A DNA stretch of 22,822 nucleotides from Actinomycetes bacterium. Lineage in GTDB: Bacteria; Actinomycetota; Acidimicrobiia; Acidimicrobiales; Acidimicrobiaceae. Made by a program: the position numbers and the translations under genes. Below are positions 1 through 7,816 of the stretch, in pieces. The DNA lies in assembly GCA_021785315.1 (NCBI GenBank), contig JAJYFX010000002.1:1-22822 (forward strand). Direction: 5' to 3'. Positions within the stretch are counted from its first letter, which is position 1, and each line of letters starts with the position of its first letter. The notes beneath the pieces are model-generated. The model was not told the origin of the DNA and did no database searches. It worked only from the letters and a program-made list of their open reading frames with translations.

Positions 1-219
1 GTTCTAGCAGTTTGCGATGAATTGGGAATCTCCATTGAAGACCAGCTCAATCCCCACGGAGGAGCCATTGCGCTCGGTCACCCATTCGGAATGACCGGGG
101 CGCGCATAATGACCACTCTAATCAATGATCTCCAAACGAGAGACCAACAATTTGGCCTGGAGACCATGTGCGTGGGTGGCGGGATGGGCATGGCAATGAT
201 CGTTGAAAGGCTCTCATAA
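1..219 (+). CDS. Thiolase (acetyl-CoA acetyltransferase family), C-terminal fragment
   Basis: The window opens inside this gene; only the last 72 codons are present, ending in TAA at 217-219. The fragment carries both C-terminal thiolase signatures: NPHGGAIALGHPFGMTGAR, whose GHP histidine is catalytic, and CVGGGMGMAMIVE, whose cysteine is the general acid/base that activates the incoming thiol. Thiolases cleave 3-ketoacyl-CoA or condense two acyl-CoAs in beta-oxidation and related pathways in the cytoplasm. The substrate (acetoacetyl-CoA versus longer 3-ketoacyl-CoA) cannot be told from this end. About 60 bases separate it from the next gene, which is functionally unrelated. Confidence 0.93.
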   Translation, partial: VLAVCDELGISIEDQLNPHGGAIALGHPFGMTGARIMTTLINDLQTRDQQFGLETMCVGGGMGMAMIVERLS

Positions 220-278
220 TCTCGCCACGCCACAGATTCGAAACGAACTTGCAAAACTCGGACTAACTTTTTTAAGTC

Positions 279-953
279 ATGGCTAATCAAAATTCGACAT
301 CCCAAAATAACGGTCAAGTCGAAAAACCCGAAGAGACGCCGACAATTCTTGTTTTGGCCAGACATGGCAATACGACGACCACCGGTAAAATTCTGCCTGG
401 CCGCTCCGCTGGCCTCAACCTGTCAACAGAGGGAATAGCCCAGGCTGAAGCAGTTGCCGAGCAACTTGCAAAGCTGGAAAATATCGCGGCAATCTATGCC
501 AGTCCCCTTGAGCGCGCACAACAGACCGCAAGGCCGCTGGCGTCGCGACTGGACATGGAGATCCACACCTCAGAGTTGTTGTATGAATGCGACTTCGGAG
601 ACTGGACCGGCCGGGAGCTGGCGGACTTGTACAAACTCCAGGAATGGAACCAGGTGCAAAGATCGCCTTCAACATTCCGGTTCCCCAACGGAGAATCGTT
701 TATGGAGATGGCAACGAGGATGGCAAAATTTGCCGAGCTGATTCAGCTAAACCACCAGGGCAAGATCGTAGTTGCATATTCCCATGCAGATCCCATTAAA
801 ACTCTCCTGTGCTCCGCCCTTGGAATGCACCTGGACATGTTCCAGAGACTCGTCATTGCTACATGCTCGGTGTCAGCAATTTCCTTCGCAGCCACCGGAA
901 CTTTAGTTCTGGGTAGCAACTGGCAAAGAGACTTTTCAATTAAGGTGCCATAA
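279..953 (+). CDS. Histidine phosphatase family protein (MSMEG_4193-type putative phosphomutase)
   Basis: This 224-residue protein has the histidine-phosphatase fold. It shows the LARHGNT signature with the phospho-accepting His at residue 29, a YECDFGDWTGR segment with the likely acid Glu103, and a second catalytic His at 169 in AYSHADPIK. These enzymes transfer or remove phosphate through a phosphohistidine; the substrate here is unknown. I assign the MSMEG_4193 subgroup mainly because the next two genes are its known actinobacterial companions, DUF3090 and SCO1664. The ATG at 279 has no clear Shine-Dalgarno sequence, only a T-rich stretch upstream, so the transcript could be leaderless. 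The stop TAA directly abuts the next start. Confidence 0.9.
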   Translation: MANQNSTSQNNGQVEKPEETPTILVLARHGNTTTTGKILPGRSAGLNLSTEGIAQAEAVAEQLAKLENIAAIYASPLERAQQTARPLASRLDMEIHTSELLYECDFGDWTGRELADLYKLQEWNQVQRSPSTFRFPNGESFMEMATRMAKFAELIQLNHQGKIVVAYSHADPIKTLLCSALGMHLDMFQRLVIATCSVSAISFAATGTLVLGSNWQRDFSIKVP

Positions 954-1451
954 TTGTCGATATCAAGAGATTTCCCATCAGTTGACCATGTCGCAATTGG
1001 AGCGTTCGGCGAACCCGGCAAGCGCGTCTTCGTCATCCAGGCCAGATACCTTGGAGAGTTGTTAACCCTGAAGATTGAAAAGGCTCAGGTCGCAGCGTTA
1101 ATTCATCACTTGGGAGAGTTGATCCAGGAATTGTCAAGGCCGGGCCACCTGGACGAGCCAAGTTCGGTGCTTGTGCCCTATGAAATTGCCTGGTCCGTTG
1201 GCTCGATCGCTATCTCCTATGTCGAGAACCTGGATCAAATCAACCTAATTCTGGAAGAAATTCCCAGCGAAGGCGAAGAGCCATCGGCACTTCAAATTGG
1301 CCTTTCAAAGGAGCAATCCGCCGAATTGGCAATTCAAGGAGCGCGCTTGATTGCCGCAGGCCGTCCGCTATGTCCGCTTTGTGGTTATCCACTAGATCCA
1401 GATGGTCACGCATGTCCCAGAACAAACGGTCACAAAGCACCGGCCGTCTAG
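954..1451 (+). CDS. DUF3090 family protein (TIGR03847), unknown function
   Basis: This 165-residue cytoplasmic protein has the DUF3090 layout. It has an N-terminal GEPGKRVFVIQAR strand, a middle part typical of the family, and a C-terminal GRPLCPLCGYPLDPDGHACP segment. That segment offers a possible metal site of Cys140, Cys143, His152 and Cys154. The start is TTG immediately after the TAA of the phosphatase gene, with AAGGTG about six bases upstream, which suggests translational coupling. The 3' end overlaps the next gene. The family is nearly confined to actinobacteria and is found with the phosphomutase-like and SCO1664 genes; its biochemical role is not established. The zinc-binding idea is my inference from residue spacing. 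Confidence 0.92.
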   Translation: MSISRDFPSVDHVAIGAFGEPGKRVFVIQARYLGELLTLKIEKAQVAALIHHLGELIQELSRPGHLDEPSSVLVPYEIAWSVGSIAISYVENLDQINLILEEIPSEGEEPSALQIGLSKEQSAELAIQGARLIAAGRPLCPLCGYPLDPDGHACPRTNGHKAPAV

Positions 1452-2134
1452 AACACCTAAGCTCCGGTGAGATTAGGGTGCTCGGGCGCATGCCCTACAG
1501 CTCCAACGCGACGTTCCTTGTGGAAGTAAACAAAGATTCCGCGACAAGCAGAGGGATCTACAAGCCGTCCCGCGGCGAACGCAGTCTTTGGGATTTTCAA
1601 GGCGGCCTTTACATGCGTGAAATAGCTGCCTACAAACTATCTGAAGCATTGGGATGGAAGTTGATTCCAATGACCGTTCTTAGGACAGATGGCCCTCTGG
1701 GAGAAGGAAGCCTGCAGCTCTTCATACAGGCAGATTTTCAACAGCACTATTTCTCGTTATTCGAAAGAGAGGAGCTGCATTCCCAGTTCAGAAAATTTGC
1801 GCTGTTCGATATGATCGCCAACAATGCTGACCGGAAATCAGGCCACCTGCTAATAGACGGCCAAAACCATATCTGGGGTATAGACCAGGGATTATGCTTC
1901 CACAGCGAGCCAAAACTCAGGACTGTGATATGGGAGTTTGCCGGAGAGCCAATCCCAAAGGAACTGCTGGAAGCACTATCTGCCAGACAAGACGACTGCG
2001 CGGAAACAATCGGAGAATTCATCAGCCGTCCGGAGCTGCAGGCGTTTAAAGACCGAGTCGCCCAGGTGCTAGAGCACAAAAAATTTCCGGTTCCCGAACC
2101 GGACGTCAGGTGCTACCCCTGGCCTCTCATCTAG
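1412..2134 (+). CDS. SCO1664 family protein, PI3/PI4-kinase-like fold
   Basis: This 240-residue protein matches the SCO1664 (TIGR03843) family. It has GEIRVLGRMPYSSNATFLVE near the start, then GIYKPSRGERSLWDF with a candidate nucleotide-binding Lys51. A kinase-like catalytic loop NNADRKSGH (Asp140) follows, then a metal-binding-like IDQG (Asp158). The layout resembles distant PI3/PI4-kinase or HipA-like phosphotransferases, but the substrate is unknown. I chose the ATG at 1412 (40-base overlap with DUF3090) over an in-frame ATG at 1370. The earlier start would add a basic, unconserved-looking 14-residue tail read from the DUF3090 zinc-site codons. It is the last gene of the overlapping trio and converges with etfA. 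Confidence 0.88.
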   Translation: MSQNKRSQSTGRLEHLSSGEIRVLGRMPYSSNATFLVEVNKDSATSRGIYKPSRGERSLWDFQGGLYMREIAAYKLSEALGWKLIPMTVLRTDGPLGEGSLQLFIQADFQQHYFSLFEREELHSQFRKFALFDMIANNADRKSGHLLIDGQNHIWGIDQGLCFHSEPKLRTVIWEFAGEPIPKELLEALSARQDDCAETIGEFISRPELQAFKDRVAQVLEHKKFPVPEPDVRCYPWPLI

Positions 2135-2177
2135 GCTTGCCGCGGCTTCTTGGAAACGCAACGACAAGCCCGTCTGA

Positions 2178-3143
2178 TTAGCTTTTGGACTTAATCGCCT
2201 CGATCAGCTTGGGAAGCACCTTATGCACGTCGCCCACTATCCCTAGATCAGCAATGGAGAAGATCGGGGCATCGGCGTCTTTGTTGATCGCGATGATGTT
2301 CTTTGCTCCTTTCATGCCGACCATATGCTGAGTCGCGCCGGAGATACCGCATGCGATATAAACCGACGGCTTAACCGTTTTACCAGTCTGGCCAACCTGA
2401 TAGGCGTAAGGAACCCAACCAGCGTCGACAATCGCCCGAGATGCTCCCGGCGCACCATTTAGAAGCCTGGCAAGCTCCTCGATCATCTGGTAGCTTTCCT
2501 GCTGGCCTAGTCCGCGGCCGCCGGAGACCACTACTGGAGCCTCATCCAGCTTCGGCCCGGATCTGGCTTCCACGTGGCTTTGAACAATCTTTGCTTTGCC
2601 CGCGGATCCGATATCACCCGCATTCGCTTCCTCTACAACCGCTGCCGTCCCGCCCTTAGGTTCTGGCGCGAAGGATTTGGCCCGGATCACGAAGATCCCG
2701 GGGCCCGACGAGGTAAATCTTGCCGACACTATTTCTGAACCGCCAAACACCGCGTGCTCGCTCGTCAAAGCAGTGCCGTCCTCAACAAGATTGACCACAT
2801 TGGTCAAAACCGGGAGGTCGAGCTTTGCCGAAAGCCTCGCCGCAGCGTCACGTCCTTCGGGAGTCGAACCGAAGAAGATTGCGTCCGGCGCATCTGCGGG
2901 AATCCTCCTTGCCATAACTGCCGCTACCGCGGTGCCGGCAAGGATCCCATCCAGGCCGGTGGCCAGAACAAGCTTTGAAGCTCCGTGATCGCCCAGCAGC
3001 TGGGCGGCTTCGGATCCCATGCCACTACCAAATGCTTCGACCGTAGCAGCAAAGTTTGACGCAGCGGATACCAGTTCAAGCGAAGTTGAGGAAACACCCG
3101 ATTCTGATGGTTCAACAAATACCCAGATTTTTGACAATGACAT
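2178..3143 (-). CDS. etfA: Electron transfer flavoprotein alpha subunit
   Basis: This 321-residue protein is a full-length ETF alpha subunit. The N-terminal domain begins SKIWVFVEPSE. The C-terminal FAD-binding domain is plainly visible: VVSGGRGLGQQESY, VDAGWVPYAYQVGQTGKTV, YIACGISGATQHMVGMK, and NKDADAPIFSIADLGIVGD. With EtfB it forms a soluble heterodimer that carries electrons from acyl-CoA dehydrogenases to the membrane quinone pool through ETF dehydrogenase. It follows etfB after a 42-base gap on the same strand and is surely co-transcribed with it. An acyl-CoA dehydrogenase that could donate electrons lies at 21343-22557. Confidence 0.97.
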   Translation of the reverse strand: MSLSKIWVFVEPSESGVSSTSLELVSAASNFAATVEAFGSGMGSEAAQLLGDHGASKLVLATGLDGILAGTAVAAVMARRIPADAPDAIFFGSTPEGRDAAARLSAKLDLPVLTNVVNLVEDGTALTSEHAVFGGSEIVSARFTSSGPGIFVIRAKSFAPEPKGGTAAVVEEANAGDIGSAGKAKIVQSHVEARSGPKLDEAPVVVSGGRGLGQQESYQMIEELARLLNGAPGASRAIVDAGWVPYAYQVGQTGKTVKPSVYIACGISGATQHMVGMKGAKNIIAINKDADAPIFSIADLGIVGDVHKVLPKLIEAIKSKS

Positions 3144-3185
3144 AAAATTGAATCTTTCTCTGAAATTCGATAACTAACGGCTTGT

Positions 3186-3950
3186 CTAAATGATCTTCAA
3201 CGTTTCGAGAAACTCGACCACCTGCTGGTAGGCCTCCCCCTCGTCAACCACGACGGTTCCTGAGGCCCTCACCTCTGCTGCTCTCACAGAAGTAACCTCC
3301 TGGGTGGGGCTAATTGGAGCGATCCCCAGTCCGGCCACATCCACGACATCAACCGGCTTGCTCTTGGCGGCCATGATCCCCTTGAATGACGGATAGCGCG
3401 GATCTACAACTCCGGCGGTCACGCTGACAAGCGCAGGCAGCGGGCACTCAACCTCGTCGTATCCAGACTCGGTTTGGCGCTGGACCTTTAGAATTCCGTT
3501 CTCTACGTCAACCTTCTTGGCAAAGCTCACCGACGGAATATCGAGTATCTCAGCTATTTGAACTGGAACGGTACCGGTGTAGCCATCGGTTGATTCCGTC
3601 GCCGCCATGACGAGATCAAATGGATTGCGCCGTATGGCTGCTGCTAGCACCTTTGCGGTGGATAGGGCGTCGGCACCCGATAGTGACGGATCGGAAACTA
3701 GTACAGCTTTGTCTGCTCCCATCGCCAGGGCTGTACGGAGCCCAGAGACTTCCCCGTTGGGGGCCATAGAGATCAGTACCACCTCTCCTCCGCCAGTCCT
3801 GTCAACAAGCTGCAAAGCCATCTCCACCCCATAGCTGTCAGAATCATCGAGAATAAGCTTTCCATCTCTGACAAGGTTGTGACTTCCAGGATCCAGCTTG
3901 CCGGGAATTGACTGATCCGGGATTTGTTTTACACACACAGCAATATTCAT
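3186..3950 (-). CDS. etfB: Electron transfer flavoprotein beta subunit
   Basis: This 254-residue protein has the ETF beta layout. It begins MNIAVCVKQIPDQ and contains the nucleotide-binding segments DSYGVEMALQL and GADKAVLVSD. A region ending in TESTDGYTGTVPVQIAE is followed by the family's PLPALVSVTAGVVDPRYPSFKGIMAAKSKP recognition-loop area (AMP-binding subunit). The ATG is preceded by AAGGA at nine bases. It is the first gene of an etfB-etfA pair, so its promoter should lie in the 3951-4223 gap. No ETF-quinone oxidoreductase is present in the window. Confidence 0.97.
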   Translation of the reverse strand: MNIAVCVKQIPDQSIPGKLDPGSHNLVRDGKLILDDSDSYGVEMALQLVDRTGGGEVVLISMAPNGEVSGLRTALAMGADKAVLVSDPSLSGADALSTAKVLAAAIRRNPFDLVMAATESTDGYTGTVPVQIAEILDIPSVSFAKKVDVENGILKVQRQTESGYDEVECPLPALVSVTAGVVDPRYPSFKGIMAAKSKPVDVVDVAGLGIAPISPTQEVTSVRAAEVRASGTVVVDEGEAYQQVVEFLETLKII

Positions 3951-4223
3951 TGACGATTTCCTTACATACGTTTAGAACGCAAAGTGCAATTTGAGGATAA
4001 AACCTTCAGTCAAGCTTATCGTGAATCTGCCTACTGGTCCAAGTTGGATAAATACGCGCGAACCCGCCCATTTGATTGCCGAAGCGAAACAGGCTTTAGC
4101 TGAACTTTAATCGACTAGCGGGGTTATGCTCTTTCGCTTGCCCCGGCATCAGGCATGCATACTTTCGCTCATATCGGCTGGGTACCAGCGATACGGCCCG
4201 CGGTGTTTCGTCGTCGGCTGATG
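3951..4223. other. Intergenic gap upstream of etfB, no supported gene
   Basis: This 273-base gap lies between the etfB start and the stop of the sensor kinase gene; both neighbours are on the minus strand. It must hold the etfBA promoter. A TTGACT hexamer on the minus strand (4008-4013) is a possible -35, but I see no good -10 at the right distance. A 29-codon plus-strand frame (GTG 4021 to TAA 4110) reads as a plausible peptide but has no ribosome binding site. A small hairpin, GCTGG / CCAGC at 4177-4181 and 4185-4189, lies just beyond the kinase gene and lacks a T tract. Confidence 0.5.
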
Positions 4224-5699
4224 CTATGAAAGCGGAATGGTCAGCACTATCTTTGCGCCATTGTCAGTTTTGATGCTCATAGTTCCGCCAAGTTGGGAAA
4301 CCACGATATCGTTGACGATCAGCAAACCAAGGCTCAACGTTTTTTCGGGGTCAAAGTCATCGGGGAATCCGACTCCATTATCAGCAACGATCATCTCCAA
4401 GGTGTCGGCCTTTTGATCCAAAAACACACTTACTAGTCCCGTATGACCATCCGCCTCGGCAATGCCGCCACGAAACGCATGGTCGATCGAATTCTGCAGG
4501 AGCTCCGCCAAAACCAAAGCCAGCGGAGTGGCCACTCGGGCGTCGAGATCGCTGGCAGACCCCGTAACCTCGATTTTTACCGGGTAGCTGGGCATTATCG
4601 ACTCTTGAGCGAGCTTTACTATCGCGGACACAATCTCTGGAAATGAGACTTGGTCGCCTATCTCACGCGAAAGAATCTCGTGGACTACGGCAATAGAGCG
4701 TATTCTCCGCTCGGCCTCCTTGAGGGCATCCTGCCCCTGGGAAGGTCCGACTCTGCGTGCCTGAAGCCGCAAAAGCGAAGAGATCGTCTGCAAATTGTTT
4801 TTGACCCTGTGGTGTACTTCCCTGATGGTCGCATCCTTGCTCAGCAACATGCGATCGCGTCGCCTGAGCTCGGAAATATCCCTAAGGAGGACGAGCACGC
4901 CCGTAACTTCTCCTTCATCGAGAAGCGGAATTGCGTGCATCATCAGAGTTATGTCCGCTCGCTGCTCTATTTCTTCAATTACCGGCTTGTGACTGGCGAA
5001 AGCTCGATCGGGAGCGGAAAACTGCAAGCCGGTCTCCCCGAAAATGTCGCCTTTTCTAATCAGATGAAGGCCCAACCGATGCATTGCGCTGGCCGCATTT
5101 GGCGACATGAAGAGTATCCTCTTGTCGGCATCGAGCACAAGGACTCCGTCTCCAACCCTTGGTGCCTCTTCGATGTCCATGCCTTCAAACGGGAACACGC
5201 CGTCCGAAATCATCTTTGCAAACTGTTCGAAAAGCCTGATGTAGGTTCGCTCAAGCTCACCGTGGACTAGACGGGCGCTCGTGATATGTCGCCGGTCGAT
5301 TATTGCGATTACTCTTCCTTCTCGCCGCACCGGAATGCATTGCGATACTATCCACTCTCCGCCATCAGGACTTATCGACTCGCGAAAGACCAGCATCTCC
5401 GAGAGATACCCCTGGGCGACAAAAGAAACTTCATTCGGACTACCTCCAGTGCCCACAAGGTCGTCAGGAATTGAAGTCTGGGCGGTGGCCGGTCTAACCT
5501 GAGCCAAAATAATAAACTCTGGAACTCCTGAAGACTTTGATTCCTCGGTCTTTTCTTCGGACCTGAGAGGAGCATAGAGTACTAAATCTGAAAAGCAGAG
5601 ATCCGCAAGCATTCCCCAGGAGCTGGTTAGACGCTGTAAATGCTCAACATCAGCGTCATCGAGATTTGCCTTCTTCGCGAGCAAACTAAAGCTTGACAC
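4224..5699 (-). CDS. PdtaS-like sensor histidine kinase (HisKA_2 type)
   Basis: This 491-residue soluble protein has no membrane segment. Residues about 10-150 form the GAF-like H_kinase_N sensor domain of PdtaS proteins. About 180-280 is a PAS domain ending LVLLRDISELRRR. The HisKA_2 box EVHHRVKNNLQTISSLLRLQ follows, with the likely phospho-acceptor His296. The ATPase domain has the N-box Asn403 (ELLQNSIDHA), DNGVGFP at 440-446 and LSLGLLIV. In mycobacteria PdtaS phosphorylates PdtaR, an ANTAR-domain regulator that binds RNA hairpins to prevent termination. No response regulator is seen here. The start is GTG. It lies 36 bases after the PHP gene and ends the DUF3107-to-kinase gene string. 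Confidence 0.9.
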   Translation of the reverse strand: MSSFSLLAKKANLDDADVEHLQRLTSSWGMLADLCFSDLVLYAPLRSEEKTEESKSSGVPEFIILAQVRPATAQTSIPDDLVGTGGSPNEVSFVAQGYLSEMLVFRESISPDGGEWIVSQCIPVRREGRVIAIIDRRHITSARLVHGELERTYIRLFEQFAKMISDGVFPFEGMDIEEAPRVGDGVLVLDADKRILFMSPNAASAMHRLGLHLIRKGDIFGETGLQFSAPDRAFASHKPVIEEIEQRADITLMMHAIPLLDEGEVTGVLVLLRDISELRRRDRMLLSKDATIREVHHRVKNNLQTISSLLRLQARRVGPSQGQDALKEAERRIRSIAVVHEILSREIGDQVSFPEIVSAIVKLAQESIMPSYPVKIEVTGSASDLDARVATPLALVLAELLQNSIDHAFRGGIAEADGHTGLVSVFLDQKADTLEMIVADNGVGFPDDFDPEKTLSLGLLIVNDIVVSQLGGTMSIKTDNGAKIVLTIPLS

Positions 5700-5735
5700 T
5701 CACCCACCACGCTTCACGTAGTTGCCGCCCCTTGC

Positions 5736-6602
5736 CTAAATCTGAACAGGATAGGATTGCCTGCTCCTAAATCCTGAGAGCGAAGTATAGCCAGCAGATT
5801 GAACGTAAGACTTGATCTCCGCTGCCTTGTAAGCCACATCGGCCAAGCCATGAGAGTCCGAGGCTGTCGTAATGGGCACCCCGTACTGGTAAAACTTGCG
5901 CAGTAAATACGGAGCCGGGTAAGTCTCGCCCACGGGCTTGCGCAATCCCGCCGAAGACACCTCGGCTGCAATTCCCGAGTCGCGCGCCGCCTCAGCCATT
6001 CGGTCATAGAATTCTTCCGGCACCCTCGGGAAATGCCCCGCCACCTTGACCAGATCGGGATGCGCCAATACATCGACACTTTCGCAACCAGCCAACTCCT
6101 CCAATGCGGTCGTATACTGCTCCCACGCATTTTCCACCCCAAAGTTGTCCCACTCGGCCATGATCACCGGGTCGGATATATGGTCAAAGGGCCACGCTCC
6201 AAGCCAGTGAACTGAGCCAAGCAGTACATCGAAAGGGTATCCGGCAAGAAAGTCCGACACTTCGCTCATCCTGCCCGGGTAATAGTCGACTTCCATCCCA
6301 AGGACTATAGGAAAGCCGGCATCCTTAGCGGCAAGAGCTACTTCAACATATCTGTCAAGATCGGCGCGGGCATGATCCGTCCAGTAGGACTCCATTATTG
6401 CCCTGACTGAGCTATCAGGATACTGCTTGAAAAATCCACCCATAAAGCGGTCTACCTGAGCAAAGCGAAATAGGTGTTCAGTGATGGCTATTTCTTTGAT
6501 CCCGTTTTCCTCGGCCAGCTTGCAATATTCGTGAAGCACATCGAGCGTCGGGTTCATATCGCGTTGGCCATGAGGCCACAGGTGAAGGTGGTAATCGAGC
6601 AC
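5736..6602 (-). CDS. PHP-domain phosphoesterase (HisK/HisJ-type histidinol-phosphatase family)
   Basis: This 288-residue protein has a PHP (polymerase and histidinol phosphatase) fold. It starts MLDYHLHLWPHG, whose HxH (His5, His7) is the first metal motif. ITEHLFRF, the GMEVDYYPG segment with a metal-ligand Glu, SVHWLG, and the terminal TTASDSHG with Asp and His ligands complete the expected metal cluster. Family members hydrolyse phosphate monoesters such as histidinol phosphate with two or three metal ions. No his genes lie nearby, so histidinol phosphate is only one possible substrate. The GTG start is two bases after the stop of the ArsA-like gene, so the two are very likely co-translated. 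Confidence 0.88.
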   Translation of the reverse strand: MLDYHLHLWPHGQRDMNPTLDVLHEYCKLAEENGIKEIAITEHLFRFAQVDRFMGGFFKQYPDSSVRAIMESYWTDHARADLDRYVEVALAAKDAGFPIVLGMEVDYYPGRMSEVSDFLAGYPFDVLLGSVHWLGAWPFDHISDPVIMAEWDNFGVENAWEQYTTALEELAGCESVDVLAHPDLVKVAGHFPRVPEEFYDRMAEAARDSGIAAEVSSAGLRKPVGETYPAPYLLRKFYQYGVPITTASDSHGLADVAYKAAEIKSYVQSAGYTSLSGFRSRQSYPVQI

Positions 6603-6604
6603 GA

Positions 6605-7816
6605 TTACATCGTAGGGGATTCGCTACCCATTGCAAGATACCCTGCCACTTTCCCCAATGATTTTAGATTTGACACGTCAAAATTCAAATGAGGCACCAG
6701 GGTAATCTGATCTTCGTCGACTGGCAGTTTCGAGATCTCATACGCCTCCTCGCTCGCTACGCTGGAAAAGTTGAGGAAACTATCGGCAACCTCCAAAAAG
6801 ACCCTCTCTGCAAGCGCACCCATTCGAACCGGAGACAACTCGCTGGTCCTGATAAATTCCAACGAAGCTCCTTTCTTCATAAATTCAGTGGCAAAGAGTT
6901 CGTAGTCATCCTGAACTTTGTTGGCTAGAAGAACCGCTCCTGGATCACGAAAATACGACGGCAATGCCCGATTCACCACCATCTGGCCGAGACTTAGATG
7001 CCTAGCATCCAGCGCAGAAATGAAATACTCAGCTTCTTTCATCGGCACAGATTCCGGGGAGGAGACCACAACGAACGACGTTGAATGATTCTCCAGGATT
7101 TCCGCCACAGACTTGGCGCGCTCGACAAATCCCGGGTACATCGATTCGAACAGAAGAAAGAACTCCGCAACATCGGAAAGAAACTGAGCACCCAGTATCT
7201 TGTCAGCCACCTGGTAGAAAGGTTTGAATACTCCCATTAGCAGCCTGTTGCGCGCTGGAATGGTGAGCCACCTAAGCAGCTTGGAGGAAAAAAAGTCCGC
7301 CATCTTGCCCGGCGCGTCCAAGAAATCTATTGCGTGGCGGGAAGGCGGAGTGTCAACAATGATCAAGTCATATTGATTTGATCGATATAGCTCGTAAAGC
7401 GTCTCCATCGCGATGTAATCGTGACTCTGTACAAATCGGGAAGAGATGTTCTTGTAGATAGGGTTCGAAAGGATCTTCTGCCTTGTGGCTACGTCCGGAG
7501 CGTGACGGTTTATAAGTTCGTCCCATGAGGCTTTGGCATCCAGCATGGCCACGAAGAGCCGGCCGGCAACTTTGTGGCCCGCGGCATTGTCCAGATCCGA
7601 CGCCGATACTTGCGAACCCTTGGAAGTCAGTCCAACCAGACCAAGCGCGTCGGCCAACCTCTTGGCCGGATCGACCGTGATTACAAGAACTTTTTTGCCA
7701 GTCAGATCTGCCGCGGTGAAACCGAGCGCTGCCGCAACGGTAGTCTTCCCGACTCCGCCCGGGCCGGCGACAATTACAATCTGCGACTCCGAAAGCAGCT
7801 CAGCTACCCCTGCCAT
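6605..7816 (-). CDS. ArsA/Get3-like ATPase, second copy (BagB-like)
   Basis: This roughly 403-residue SIMIBI ATPase has a P loop GPGGVGKTT at about residues 18-26, then KVLVITVDPAKRLADALGL and a LIIVDTPPSRHAIDFLDAP switch region. These are typical of ArsA/Get3 proteins. The P loop has Pro where the deviant Walker A motif normally has its signature Lys (GKGGVGKT), unlike the partner gene just upstream. The pair resembles mycobacterial Rv3679/Rv3680 (BagA/BagB), Get3 homologues. I take the ATG at 7816, giving a 13-base overlap with the partner. The open frame extends to 7963, but that part is an alternative reading of the upstream gene; ATG 7831 is also possible. Confidence 0.87.
   Translation of the reverse strand: MAGVAELLSESQIVIVAGPGGVGKTTVAAALGFTAADLTGKKVLVITVDPAKRLADALGLVGLTSKGSQVSASDLDNAAGHKVAGRLFVAMLDAKASWDELINRHAPDVATRQKILSNPIYKNISSRFVQSHDYIAMETLYELYRSNQYDLIIVDTPPSRHAIDFLDAPGKMADFFSSKLLRWLTIPARNRLLMGVFKPFYQVADKILGAQFLSDVAEFFLLFESMYPGFVERAKSVAEILENHSTSFVVVSSPESVPMKEAEYFISALDARHLSLGQMVVNRALPSYFRDPGAVLLANKVQDDYELFATEFMKKGASLEFIRTSELSPVRMGALAERVFLEVADSFLNFSSVASEEAYEISKLPVDEDQITLVPHLNFDVSNLKSLGKVAGYLAMGSESPTM

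Noticed and set aside
2134..2170. Bidirectional terminator GGCTTG / CAAGCC between the convergent SCO1664-like and etfA genes
   Set aside because: Only 6 bp with a 25-base loop and no T tract; too weak to list as a feature.
5714..6142. 142-codon minus-strand frame inside the PHP gene
   Set aside because: It is a shadow frame of the PHP gene with Arg/Trp-rich composition and no family match.
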